The notes: generated from the letters alone by a model not told the origin. A DNA stretch of 64,000 bases from Austropuccinia psidii (GCA_023105745.1 JALGQZ010000004.1:33994437-34058436); one strand, 5' to 3'. Shown: positions 25,190 through 37,300, numbered from the stretch's first letter. Numbers and translations are program-made.

Positions 25190-27186
25190 GGGTCTCACTT
25201 ATTTCCTTCAAGAGCACAATTGTGCACTCTGAATACTAGTGTCAAGAAATGTTTAAAGTTTCTTATTTTTTCTTCTGTCTCTGATATTTTCTATAGTATT
25301 CTCATTGACTCTGGTGCTACAAACTGCTTTATTGAAAATAATTTTGTTCTCAAGTACTCATTGACTATATCAGAGCTCCCTGAAAAGATTCCTCTTTTCA
25401 TTCTGGATTCAAATGAGTCCTCTGCCTTGTTCATCACCCATTATACCAAGTGGGTAGTTGAATTGCCTTCTTTCCCAAGATTTGAATGGGACTTTTTTAT
25501 CATAGATTCACCCAAAGGAGAAGACCTGATATTGGGCTATGATTTCCTCTACCATTTTAGTCCTATTATTGATTGGAAAAATGGACTGATCACCTATGAT
25601 TATAGTCATAAGGATTCTAGTGGTATTAAATATTCTGCCAGTAATGCCTTGGACACTGCTGTCAACAGTGCTGCTCTGGTTGGTGAACTTAAGACACCTT
25701 CCCTTCCTCATTCTTTCCTTATTCCTTCCATCATGCCATCTCAGTCATTACTTAAATCAAGAGATTAGGTCTTCAAAGAGATAAAATATGTTGGATAAGA
25801 TGTTTCTATATCTTCACTTCATCTCTTTCAAGGGGATACAGACCTTCCTCCCTGGAGGAGCAGTGGGATGAGGAGGAAGAGCCAGAAGAAATTGAAGCTG
25901 TGTTGAAGGTAGTACCTCCTGCTTATCACCAATATTTGGATGTATGTTCCAAGGTAAAAGCAGAGAAACATCCTCCACACTGTGCCTGTGATCATCATAT
26001 TGAGATGGAGGGTCTTCTATATCCAGTTGGTGTTATATACTCTTTATCAAACCAGGAGTCAGAAACACTGCTGTCCTACATTTCAGAGAATGTAGAGAAA
26101 GGTTTCATAAGGACAAGCTCCTCTTCAACAGGAGAACCTGTCCTTTTGTTGAGAAAAAGGATGGAGGTCTTTGTTTGTGTGTTGACTACCGCAAACTCAA
26201 TGCTGTCACTAGGAAGAACAGGTATCCTGTTCCTCCTATGAACCAGCTTCTTACCCTATTCAATGGTTCCACTATCTTATTCAAGATAGATCTGCGTGGT
26301 GCATATAATCTCCTGAGAATCAAAGAGGGGGATGAGCACTTAACTGCCTTCAGAACCATATATGGTAGTTGTGAGTATTTGGTTATGCCATTTGGCCTTA
26401 CCAATGCTCAAGCTTCTTTCCAGAATCTTGTGAATGACATATTTGCAGACTTCTTGGATATTTTTGTTGTAGTTTATTTAGATGATATTATGGTCTTTTC
26501 CAGTTCTGAAGAGGAACATGTCAAACATGTGGCCTCTGTCCTCCAAAGACTGAGATACAATAACTTGTTTGCCAAAGCCTCCAAGTGTGTATTCCATGCC
26601 TCAAGTGTTTAATACTTGGGCTATGTTGTTTCAAGTGATGGCCTCAAGATGGATTCTTCAAAAGTTCAGCAAATCCTCAATTGGCCTCAGCCCAAGAACA
26701 TCAGAGATCTTCAATCTTTTCTTGGCTTTGCCAATTTCTATTGTTGTTTCATTAAAAATTACTCCAAAAAAATCACTGCTATCAATTCCCTCCTCAAAAA
26801 ATACTCTCCCTTTATCTTCAATGAGGAAGCTCTTAGTCAGTTTCAAATAATTGAAGAAGCATTCACCACTGCTCCTATCCTTTCCCATTTCAATCCTTCT
26901 CTACCAACTATTGTAGAGACTGATGCTTCTGATTATGCCTTGGGTGCTGTACTGAGTCAGGTGAATGGCTCAGGAAAGCATCCCATTGCATTTGATAGTT
27001 GCAAGCTTCTCCCAGCTGAGCTGAATTATAAAATTCATGACAAGGAACACCTTGGAATAGTTTGGTCTCTCAAGCGCTGGAGAGCTTTTCCTCTTTCTCT
27101 TTCCAATTCTGTTGAGGTCTTGAAAGACCACTCTTCTTTTCGTATTTTATGTCTTCCAAAGTTCTTACTTGTTGTCATACCCCTTG
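25167..27186 (+). pseudogene. Ty3-B protease, RT and first part of RNase H, decayed
   Basis: The protease active site ILIDSGATNCF is at 25307, with the late ILGYDFLYHF motif. A long spacer follows, with TAG at 25766 and TAA at 25796. RT carries VDYRKLNAVTRKNRYPVPP (after a frameshift near 26160), FRTIYGSCEYLVMPFGLTNA and the catalytic VVVYLDDIMVFSSS. After TAA at 26610, YLGYVVSSDGLKMDSSKV and FLGFANFYCCFIKNYSKK follow. RNase H shows TIVETDASDYALGAVLSQ (catalytic Asp) and HDKEHLGIVWSLKRW. It stops at 27186 where a solo LTR has inserted; the frame resumes at 28996. Confidence 0.92.
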
Positions 27187-28990
27187 TGTGAGCCTTAGAG
27201 GTATTTTTATATACCCAAAAGACCACAAAAGATAAATTAAAATACAAATATATATAAAACAAATTTATTTATGTTATAAAAATAAAAATGTAAATACAAA
27301 TTTATATTTGAAAATCAAAATTTAATTATAATTTAAAAATACAAATAAATAAAATTTAAAATTATGAAAATTCATTTTTACTTGTAAAAATTAAGTAAAA
27401 ATGAATTTTTAATAAAAATTATGAAATTAAAATATTTTTGGTAAAAATTTATATAAAATATATTATAACTTTTTATCCAATAAATAAACATATAAAATTT
27501 ATTTCACCATTTGATTCCTTATAAAAAATTAGGTGGGGTCACCTCTGAGTGAAATTTTTGTAACTCAACTCTAAATAAGCTTAAATTAAGTTTTCAGTAT
27601 TCTCAATACAAAAATTGAAAATACTCCAAACTTTAATTTAATTCACACCACATGGGGTGTTAACCATCAATTTTTGTGTTAAAATTGAGGTGTTGTGTTT
27701 AGTTTAGAAGTTATGAGGAATTGAAGTATTTTCAATTGAATTCAATTGAAATGTCAAAATGTGTGTGTGTATTACATAAGTGAACTTTGATTTACATATG
27801 AGGTATCAATAATTACTGTATTGTACTGTAAAATTCAATTGAATTACATATGTAAATTACAAGTATCATACATGATGAGGAATTAAAGAAAAAAATAAAT
27901 TGGAAAGATTAAAATTGGGGGGGGGGGGGAAAGGAACTCTAGCTCTAAGGGGGAGCCAGACCCCCAAAGTCCTTGCTGACAGGAATGAGATTTCAAAATT
28001 CACGCAAAAGTTCATCACTTTTGGCCTGGAATTGAGTCACAGGGTCTGTGACTCAATTGATGATGAGGTTTTGATACCAACCAGGGCAGTTTTGACTGTT
28101 GCCAAGAGGGTAAAACTACCCGTAAGTTAAAACAATGTTACTAAAAACACTTTTAGCTAATTTCTACGCCTCTTACACACATTATGATGTGTTTTGAAGG
28201 CTCTAGACCAGGTTTTGCTATAGTAATGGCTGATTTAAGGGTCTAAAATGGCAAAAAATGGCTTATACCAGGGTTCAATGATGCCATAATTGGCTTTTCT
28301 GTTGTCAGAGTGTTTTCCGCAACTGACAAGAGCAAACTTTACGTTTGGATTAAGAGAATTGATGGCTATAAAAGAATGTCTTCTTTTCCCCCCTTTTCTC
28401 TTCATGTTGGAATCTTTTCCTTTTATAATTAGTTTAAACACTGTTAACCCAATCAATAAAAGATTCCAACCAGCTTTTTTAAATCATTTTAAACCTTTTA
28501 ACCACGTGAAAAAATAATTATAATCATTGTTTCTAACTCTTATAATCATTTTTACCCCTGAACCACCCCAAAAGTGAATTAAAGCATCTTTCATCACTGT
28601 TAACTTTGTCACTTTGTTTCCAAATTCACTCTGGTCAATTTTGGGTGTGTTTTCTCTTTAAAAATCTTTTTAAAGACTTTGATCTTTAATTAATTGCTTG
28701 CAGTTATTTTCTCAATTAATTCCAATTGAAATTGCTCTTGAAGAAATTCCTTTTGTAGCCTTAAATATCTCTTGTAGAGTATTTTTTGGATAAATTTTTA
28801 TTGTTGGTAAAACAATAAATGTTTATAATATTATTTTTTTATACTAATAAAGCTATAAACAATTAAATTGGTGTGTTTTCTCTTAAGAATAGTATTTCTT
28901 ACTATTTTTAATTGATTTTTACCTTATACAAATTTTGAGGACAGGAAAAGTACTTGATTTTTAATCAAAGTTTCATGTCCACACCTTACA
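27187..28990 (+). mobile_element. Solo LTR (Ty3-A superfamily) inside Ty3-B RNase H, TSD CCTTG
   Basis: Starts TGTGAGCCTTAGAGGTAT and ends GTTTCATGTCCACACCTTACA-like, the two termini of the Ty3-A LTR in sense orientation. A perfect duplication CCTTG flanks it (27182-27186, 28991-28995). The host reading frame continues across after removing it and one repeat copy. Its interior, including a 12-13-base G run near 27918, has diverged strongly from Ty3-A, so it belongs to a sister subfamily. Confidence 0.92.
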
Positions 28991-28995
28991 CCTTG

Positions 28996-30650
28996 GGCTG
29001 AATTTTTTTTTGAGTTTCATTTCACTATCACTTACTGCCCAGGCAGGCTGGCCACTTTACCAGATGCCTTGTACTGTTGGGATGACATGTACCCAGAGAG
29101 GGGGGTGGACTTCATCAGCAAGAATCCTCAGAATTTTTATCAAGTAATCAAGCAAGATGGAATTCAAGAGTCAAGATTCTTCTCAATCAAAGTGGAAATA
29201 TTCTCAGATTTAGTTGACAAGATTCAAAAAGAAGTATGGCAAGACAAAGACTATAAGAAAATACTGCAGCAACTAGCAAGAGGTGAATCAGTTACAGATT
29301 ATTCTCTTGAACCTCAAGCCAAGTAATTATTATTCAAAGATAGAGTGGTAATCCCAAGCAATGAAGAAATACAACTCAATATTCTTCAAAAGCATCATGA
29401 CTCACCATTGTCTGGCCATCCTGGCCAGGAGAAGACCCTCAAACTCATCAAGAGGGACTTTTATTGGGCTGGCATGAATCAATTCATTAAGTACTATGTG
29501 TCCTCATTTCAGCAATGTTCAAGAAACAAGAACATTCATCATAAGAAGTTTGGATTACTCAAGCCTCTTCAAATTCCAGCTGGTCCTTGAAATTTCTTAT
29601 CAATGGACTCTATCACTAAATTGCTCTTGTCAAAAAGCTTTGATTCAATTCTAGTCGTTGTGGACAGATCCTCAAAAATGGAAATCTTCATTCCAGCTTA
29701 TGGAACAATCACTGCTCTGAAATTAGCTCAAATCTCTATCAGCCATGTCTTTTCCAAATATGGCCTTCCAGTCAGTATTGTCAGTGATAGAGGATCTTTA
29801 TTTGTTTCATCATTCTGGGCCAATTTATGTCAGAAGCTCAAGATATGAAGAGATCTTTCAACTGCTTTTCATCCTGAAACAGATGGACAGACAGAGAGGG
29901 TAAATCAGAATCCAGAACAGTATCTTTGGATGTATGTCAGCTACCATCAAGATGACTGGCACACCTGGCTCCCTCTGGCTGAATTTGCCTACAATAATGC
30001 ATAAGATTCATCAACAAAGCAATCCCCTTTTTTCACCATTTATGGAAGAAATACCAGCTTTGACTCAATCCATATTTCTCAAGACTCATCTGCTGGAAAG
30101 TTATCAAAAAAATCTCCAATCAGTACAGCAAGTTGTCAAAGAATAATTAGAGTCAGAAATAAGGAGATTCAAGAAGTATGCAGATAGAAATAGGTAAATT
30201 TCACCTGATTTCCAACCTGGGGACAAAGTATGGCTAGCTTCCAAGAACATCAAGACTACAAGACCCACCAAGAAACTTTCATAAAGATGGCTGGACCCTT
30301 TGAAGTCATGCTTATCACCTCAAGCTGCCTTTGAAATGCAAGTAATTTCACCCTGTATTCCATGTGTCATTACTAGAACCAGTCAAGCAGTCAAGCATCC
30401 CAAATCATAATCAATTGCCACCACCACCAGCTCTAGTGGAGGATCAAGAAGAGTAGGAAGTGGCTCAGGTTCCTGACTCAAAACTCAAAAGGGGTAAATT
30501 ATGGTATCTTGTATAGTGGAAAGGATTCAGTGAAGACCCAGAAAGAAAAGCTTGGGAACCAGATTCCAACCTTACCAACTCACTAGACCTTGTCAAGAAT
30601 TTCCATCCATTGTATCCAGACAAGCCTGGCCCAATTACCTCAAGAGTTTG
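28996..30650 (+). pseudogene. Ty3-B RNase H tail, integrase and chromodomain, decayed
   Basis: Resumes with EFHFTITYCPGRLATLPDAL (RNase H end). The integrase zinc module reads HHDSPLSGH...VSSFQQC; one Cys is replaced by Phe. The DDE core: SMDSITKLLL (D), VSIVSDRGSLFVSSFW (D), [16 protein letters not shown] (E). At about 30490-30620 a chromodomain reads KRGKLWYLV-stop-WKGF, then AWEPDSNL. Stops include TGA at about 29588, TGA near 29846, TAA at 30002, TAA at 30144 and TAG at 30514, with frameshifts after 30000. It cannot make an active integrase. Confidence 0.88.
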
Positions 30651-31084
30651 ATTTTATGGTTCTTGGTGGGGAGAAGAGGTTATGAAAGTAAGTTCCTCTC
30701 CTGGAATGCACCTTTAAGGGGGTATTCTACCCAAATTTTGTTGTAAGATTCACCTTGGCCACTTCGTGAGAACTTGTCAATTCTTTGGACAGATTCAGAA
30801 GGCCTTGCAACATCAATACCCTCAAATTTGGACCTTTCATCAAGATATGGCCAAATTCCTTCCTTCTTTTTTTATATTTTTTATCTTTATTTCTCTATTC
30901 TTTTCAAACTTATGCAAATCATATTTATTCAATACATTCATTACTTCAAAGTCAATTATGGCAAAGTTATCTGGTTTATGGTTCTTGGTGGGGAGTGGAA
31001 GTTACAAAAGTAAGTTCCATCTCCTGGTATGCATCCCTAAGGGTTCTACGTCTTTTAAAACATCACCTTGGCCACTATGTGAGC
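30651..31084 (+). repeat. Direct repeat in Ty3-B 3' region (two ~115-bp copies)
   Basis: 30651-30771 and 30973-31084 share TTATGGTTCTTGGTGGGGAG, AAAGTAAGTTCC, CTCCTGG, and CACCTTGGCCAC, with T-rich tracts after each copy. Copies lie about 320 bp apart and are clearly diverged. Confidence 0.75.
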
Positions 31085-31372
31085 GTCAAATGCTTGGTTT
31101 TTATCTTTCATACAATTCTTGGCCAAAAATCAAGCAACTCACCACAAGAAAGACAAACTCAGGAATTTCTCTATTTTCTTTTCTCTAAGCTCTTTTTCTC
31201 TCATTTTCTTTCCTTTCTTTAATTTTAATTTCTGTTATTTCTTTTTTAAAGAGCAGAACCATCCCCTCCCAAATCATGTATTGGGAGGTTCCAATTATTT
31301 TTTATTTTTCTATTTGAGTAGTTATAAGAGTGGGGATAGAAGTCAAACCAAACACAAACAAGGAAAAGGAAA

Positions 31373-32587
31373 CTAGTTATCTCTACACAAATAGTCAAAA
31401 GTTTTCTGAAAATCATTAATCAACTCATCTTCATACCAGGAAAATTTTGCAGCCATCTCCTCTGAAGCAGTCCCTGGAATAGTCTTATCATTAGCATACA
31501 CAATCACATCCCTACTATTTCTATCAACTCTCCTATATAACCTGGCCACAGAATCCTGATTATCACTCACCGTATTTAGATCTTCTCTGGTAACTCGGAT
31601 AGGCCATTGATCCCTACGCTGAGGCACTTGAGCTGCAGGAAACGGCAAAGGGGAAAGTTCTTCTCTTCTTCTACTGGTACTGGCCACAGGTTAGAGTTGT
31701 TGGAAGGTTACTATGGGTGAGTTCCTGGAATGTTGGATGGGGGATGGTCTTACTGCTTGATTCAAGGAAGGCCTGGTGTGGAAAGAGGGTGGTGAAGCAG
31801 GAGGAATGGTAGCAAGAGTGGGTTGGAAAGTTCTGGGGGTACTGGGGATGACTTGACTTTGGAATCTCTTGGCAGGAGGCTAGGAAGGAGAAGTATTGGA
31901 TGGATGACCAGCAGAATTAGGAACCACCTCAACTTCTTCACCATCCAACTCATCACTACCTTCAGAATCCGGATCAGGTGGGGAATTGGCAATTTGTCTT
32001 CTTATTTTCACTATTCCTTCAGTTTTGATCCTGTAAATTGGGACTTCTGAGCTGGAGTATATTGGCCTATCACCAACTGGGATGGGCCCTCCAACATTAG
32101 TCCACCTGGCCACATCCCTCTGCCTAGAACCAGTCACTGAATCAAGATATCAGTATAAATTTCAAACAAGAAAATCATTTCACTCACAAGCAGAATACCC
32201 TGAAGTACCATCAAGAGTGGAAGCATCAGAAACTGGGAACTCTTTTCCAAAAGGCCTATCTTTCTTACTCCACAAATATCTCCTGATATTTGAAGCTTGC
32301 TTCCCAGTACAGTGGCATTGCTTCTTCCCAATAAAGCAGTAGTGGCATTTTGCAGACCTGGGATTGTAATGCTCAAAACAATCCTTCCCCTTTGCCAAAC
32401 ATTCAGTAAAAGCAGGATCAAGAACTTCAACTGCCTTGTAACCATCATAAGTTTGGGTGGGATCAAAATGACCAGAAGAAGCCATTGATGGTGAAGAAAA
32501 TTGACTGAAAATGCCAGAACCTTGAAGGAAAGATGGGGGCAGCCCAGAAGGGAAAGATTCAGTGAGTTCAGTCAGTTTGGAACTCAT
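31373..32587 (-). pseudogene. Antisense ORF of Ty3-B: spliced, Zn2Cys6-like cysteine cluster, two stops
   Basis: Encoded opposite to gag-pol. Exon 1 runs 32587-32188 from an ATG (MSSKLTELTESFPSG); a 51-nt intron occupies 32187-32137 (GTGAGT donor, CTGAT branch-like motif, TTCAG acceptor); exon 2 runs 32136-31373. Spliced length is 1164 nt, exactly in frame (387 residues), with two premature stops (TAG near 31877, TAA near 31691), both explicable as Gln codons mutated C to T. Exon 1 contains ECLAKGKDC, then KCHYCFIGKKQC. This is the spacing of a fungal Zn(II)2Cys6 cluster (CX2CX6C-X10-CX2CX6C) with the first Cys replaced by Phe (TTT). Exon 2 has TGSRQRDVARWTNVGGPIP, an acidic stretch (DSEGSDELDGEEVEVV) and a Pro/Ser-rich linker, then DELINDFQKTFDYL. 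I recall similar hypothetical proteins in rust genomes; function unknown. Confidence 0.75.
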
Positions 32588-33536
32588 GACTAAGAAGTAT
32601 GCAAGAAGAAGATTCAAGGAGTCAGATTAAATCACTTCAAGTCTGAAAAAAATGACCTCAAGGAAGTGGGGGCGATAACTCAATGATGGTCCCCCTAAAA
32701 GTCCTTAAGGTGGTGAGTCCATGTCTCTTTTGGACTGAAGGCACCACCTAGGACCTCCCCTGAAACTTTGGGGAGGTCAGAATTTTATGGTCCTGGACCC
32801 TTTTGATGGGTCCAGGCCATGGTCCATTTTAATGGCCCCATGGGACCCCTGAAGCCCCAGAAAATTTGGGCTCAGGAGTCATTTTTGGTCCTGGGGGTCT
32901 CCAATAGCCCCCAAGGCCCACAGCCCACAGCCTGTGGACCGTTGGACCCCAAAATCAACCCCAGATCCATTTGGCCCAAAAAATGCCCTGAAGCCAAAAA
33001 GGGTCAAAAATCAATATAGAAAGGGCCATGACCCAAAATGAATGGTAGGGCCAATTGGGCCAAAAACCACATGTTGAGGCATTTTCACGGACAATGGGGA
33101 CAAGACTCCCCTTTGAAGACTTTTTGAAGGGATTCCAATCAGGGAAAGAAGGGCCAAGACATCAATTTGGCCCATTCACAATGAGGTATATGAACATGTG
33201 CTCATTGGCCATAAATTTTTGAGCAGAAGAGCTCTATTTTACTCATTTTGGGATACAACCCAAAAGCAATGCCTTGAAAGGAAGGAAAGGACTGAATCCA
33301 GAGAAGAAGCATATTTTGAAATTGAAAGCACTTACTCAAGTTAAAAGAAGGGGGAAGATGATTCAAATCAAGTTTGAAATTGAAGAAATGAAGAGGAGAT
33401 TTTCAGGATAATGGTCAAGAGGAAATTATAATTGAAAAGATTTTTTTTTAAATAAATGGGGGGATATTGAGATGCCACTCAACAGTGGCAGGGTAATATG
33501 GCATTCAGGAGCCCACCAGCTTCAAGAGGGGGATAC
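32588..33536. other. Ty3-B 3' non-coding region upstream of the antisense ORF
   Basis: Contains a notably GC-richer block (about 32690-33030, many GGCCC/GGGCC runs) and then purine-rich sequence to the polypurine tract at 33525-33536. For the antisense ORF this would be promoter and 5' leader; no element can be named. Confidence 0.5.
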
Positions 33537-34302
33537 TGTAACAACCACTAATTGGGGGTAAGGGTATTCATACTTACACCCACTCAAACACCTCAAATCA
33601 GCAAATCCACTGTGTGTACCAGTACTCAGCTTCAGCAATCTTATTTTGCTGAAACATCCATACAGTCTGGTTCATCAATACAGCCTGTCAATACTTGTAC
33701 AGGTTGGAATTACCCAATACAGTTTGGATACACCATCCCCAAACTGTATGATCACTCAATACCACCACTCCTCTTGTACAGATCCTGTACAGCCGTAAAG
33801 GACCTGTATTGGCCAGACTCAATTCAATCATCAAATATTCTCATGAAAATTCTCTTTCTGGATCAGGGCTGGTGATTCTCACATATGCCAGCCCCTCTTT
33901 CTCCCCCCTGAGGACTTTTCCCCAGTTAATTAGCTTAGTATATTTATTATTTTATAATTATTCTTATCCTTATGTTGGGTATTATAATTATTTGATTTTA
34001 AGTTAGTCTTAGCCTTCTTTTTCTTTCTTTTCCTGTACAGTATGAGTTGGGTGGCCATATCCGTATTAACCCTTCTCTTTCCATTCTGACAGGTTGAAAC
34101 AGTGGACTTGGACTTGTTTGTGGTTTGCTCTTTTATTCTTACTCTTACTCTTTTTTTCTGCTTTTCTTATATTCTCTTATTTAGTAATTCATTCCAGAAC
34201 ACTCTTAAGTGTATTCTTTCTTACCATATCCTTATCCCTCCATAGGTAGGTCCCAGTTTACTGAGTGCCAGGCCCTCTTTGCTTAGAAGTGCCCCTGTGA
34301 CA
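33537..34302 (+). repeat. Ty3-B 3' LTR
   Basis: 766 bp, TGTAACAACC...CTGTGACA, preceded by AGAGGGGGATAC. Followed by the TSD GAGAT and a further 11 nt identical to the element's own PBS region. Confidence 0.93.
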
Positions 34303-34307
34303 GAGAT

Positions 34308-37300
34308 TTTCAATCAAATGTGGGTTAAAAAGAAGGTTCAATATTTTGTTCAATGGGTGGTAACTTGTGTGATATTACACAATGTATTGAAAAAATGGCA
34401 GACCAATGGATTCCTTTATATGAATATAATGACCAACCTTATTTGAAAAATGTATTGGAGCCTGAAGATTTAAATCGCAATTGGAACATCCATGGGAAAA
34501 TACAGCTAATAACTTTCAACTGGTCTAACAATAGATGAACTTTTGATTTAATAGAGCAGGAATAGTGCTTAAAAAAATGAATGATATCCTGTGTGAACTA
34601 TTAATTACATTTTAGTAATGTTCTTGAATGAAATTAATAGAAAATAATGTTTAGCAAAATTAACATTTAGGAAAGAGCAATTTCATCCTTTAATGGGGAA
34701 TATGTGTATTATTTTATGAAATAATTATTAATATACAGAAAAAGAAATATTTCAATTTAATTTAATCAAAATATTTAAAACCTCTTTTTTACTGAGTATC
34801 TTGAAATGTTGTTAATTTTGTTCTTTCTGCCCAGAAACTTTGGAATCACTCCCTTTTGGTGTCAAATATTGAATAATTTCTTGTTGATGTAAAAGGAGAA
34901 GGTAAAACGAGTAATATCTGGATGGTAAGTTAATTTTTTTGGGGATTTGGTGGTTTGATGAAGGCAGGTTGCTTTTCTCCAAAGGCTTTTGATTACTCCT
35001 TCTTTGGAAAAATCAAAATGAAGCTTGAGTTGTGGAAAATATAATCCATGACAAGGGTCTTTAAAACAGTTGATATTGGTTTTTAAGTATTTATATTTAT
35101 AAAAGAAAATATACCATAATTACAATGGCTAAAGTCCTTCTTATCCATCTTTTCCTTTTTGTGAAAAACATCATAAGTGACAATAGCACTGGCAAATGTT
35201 TTAAAGTCATGTGATGAGTTTGAGTTTTATTCAAATTGACTGAGGCTTTTTAATTGAGCATCATTCATTATATTTTGATTTTTTTTAGTGCCATGTTGCA
35301 AAAATATTGGATTACTGAGTGAATAATTTAATCATAATCTTGAATCTCGAGCAAATTTTTATTATCTTGATCAATATATTTCTGTGTTAGGAAAAGATTT
35401 CTTGCATAAACTCCAGAATATTTTTCAGAATCAGATCCCTGAAAAAGTAAAATTCATTTCATGATTCCAGCTAGTATATCTTAATTGGTTTCTATGGGTT
35501 GAAAATTTTTGGAAACATTATTTAAGATTATTACAAGATTTTTATGGGTTCTGAGTCTTATCAATAAGAAAATAAAGGAAATTAATAGTATTATAAGGAG
35601 GGAGTTTAAGCCAGGTTTCATTTTCATCCTTTTTTATCAAGTGTAATTAATTAATAATTTTATAGATCAACTTGAAGATTTTCAGTGGTTTGATTAAAAT
35701 ATTGTATTTTTCTTTCTTTTTTCTATATTTGGGGTGATTAATGTGAGTAACATCTTGGGATTAATTATGATGAAGAGGTTTAGTTCCAAAAATAATCTTA
35801 TAATATTAAATAAAAGAGTTATCATGAGTGAAAAAATCTTGAGAGTTTCTATCATGATTTAGTCGGGTCCAACATTAAAATAATCTGAGCATTCTGAATA
35901 GCTGGAGGAGGAATGAATTTTGGGTTGTTTTTTTATAGTTCAATGAGGAAGGGATGCATTTCTTGAACATGTTTTAGATTTACAATAATGATAGCCATCC
36001 AGAATAATTTTTTTAATCACTAAAAGACAAAAGAAAGGAAATCAGTATAAATAAAGGAACAGGATTATGAGCATCAGAAAAAAGAATTAAAATGGAATAG
36101 TTGAGCTGGGGGTCCAATCCATTTATTCTTTTCTAATAAGGTGGAAAGTCGCTCCTTGATAAATTGGGGATAGTTAGCATGTGGTTGAGCTATGAGATAG
36201 CTTGAAGCCCTCCAATCAATTAGAAATCAATTCACAAATCAATTTCTAATCTATTGGAGAGGGTTGGCAGGGTTAGTAGAGTATTTATTGGATTTATGGA
36301 GGAGAAAATATCAAAAATAAAATTAAACTTTTTACCTATGATAAAGAAATATCAATTAGAAAGGGAGTTTCATGGACTAAAAAAACCTTGACTTATGGAA
36401 CCTAGAAAGATAAAATAAAACAAATATTAGTATCAGTGTATGAGTAAATGTTTTTTTAGTAATTACCTGGATATTAGTGAACAATAAAGAAACTTGTGAG
36501 TGATTTGTTTGAGAAAATATAATAAGAAAGGAGTTTATCTTTTTCAAATTATGTGATGGTTTAAGAAATTATTAAGAAAAAACTAATTGAATTTTTTGAT
36601 TGAATTGATTTTTGTTTGAAAATAGAGATGAAGTTGCAAAAAGATAAATTTGAAAAATTAAAAATTCAGTTTTCAGTCTTTTTGAAATGGGTGTTTTTTG
36701 TGTTTTAGAGAGAAAAAACACAATTTTGAATTGATAGGTTTTTTTCCAATAGAGGAAAAAATAAAAATCTCACCAAAATACCAAGAGGTTATTTTTTGTT
36801 GAAAAACATTTTAAAAATAATTTTGGTTTTATTCTTCAAAAAAAAGGGATTTTTATTCTAACCTGAAAAACAGAAAGCATATAATTTCAATTGGGAAATT
36901 GAAAAAGTTTAATTTTTTTGGGCTTTTTTCAATATCATAAACTTTTAAAATATATTTTATATCTTTGAAAATTTCCAGCTAAGTATATGATAAAGTAATA
37001 TAACCATAACCATGACCAAAAAATAACCTGCAAAACCACATTTATATGAGCTGCAAAGTATCAATTACATAAAGTAAATCAAGAACATAATTTATCTTGA
37101 GCTCTTAATTTATGTTAGAATACTTTATAGTTCAGAGATTGAATGTGATGAGATTAACACTGCAATTTTCAAATCTGTGTTTTGTTGTTGTTATTACGCT
37201 TACACTTTTCCTTTTAAAAATTTTGTTTTTGGTCCTGTTGTTACCTGTTGTATTCAAGCTTAGAATTTCATTGGTACTCTTCAAATGTCCTGGTATCACA

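Larger units (their letters stand above)
22354..34302 (+). mobile_element. Ty3-B: Ty3/gypsy retrotransposon with antisense ORF, TSD GAGAT
   Basis: LTRs at 22354-23097 and 33537-34302 start TGTAACAACC and end CTGTGACA. A perfect 5-bp duplication GAGAT (22349-22353, 34303-34307) fixes the ends. Sense order: leader, gag, protease, RT, RNase H, integrase, chromodomain, a long 3' region carrying an ORF on the opposite strand, a purine tract (AGAGGGGGATAC), 3' LTR. A solo LTR splits RNase H. Many stops and frameshifts disable gag-pol. From memory, the Gag (start MTVQHSPPAKNTRSQ) and pol are of a type abundant in rust-fungus genomes. The pre-insertion site itself looks like this element's own LTR/PBS junction (see findings). 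Confidence 0.93.

Noticed and set aside
9320..30650. Repeat-induced point mutation (C to T) as the cause of element decay
   Set aside because: Ty3 stops are not mainly CAA/CAG/CGA-derived. Only Copia-3 and the antisense ORF show several C:G to T:A changes, too few to infer RIP.
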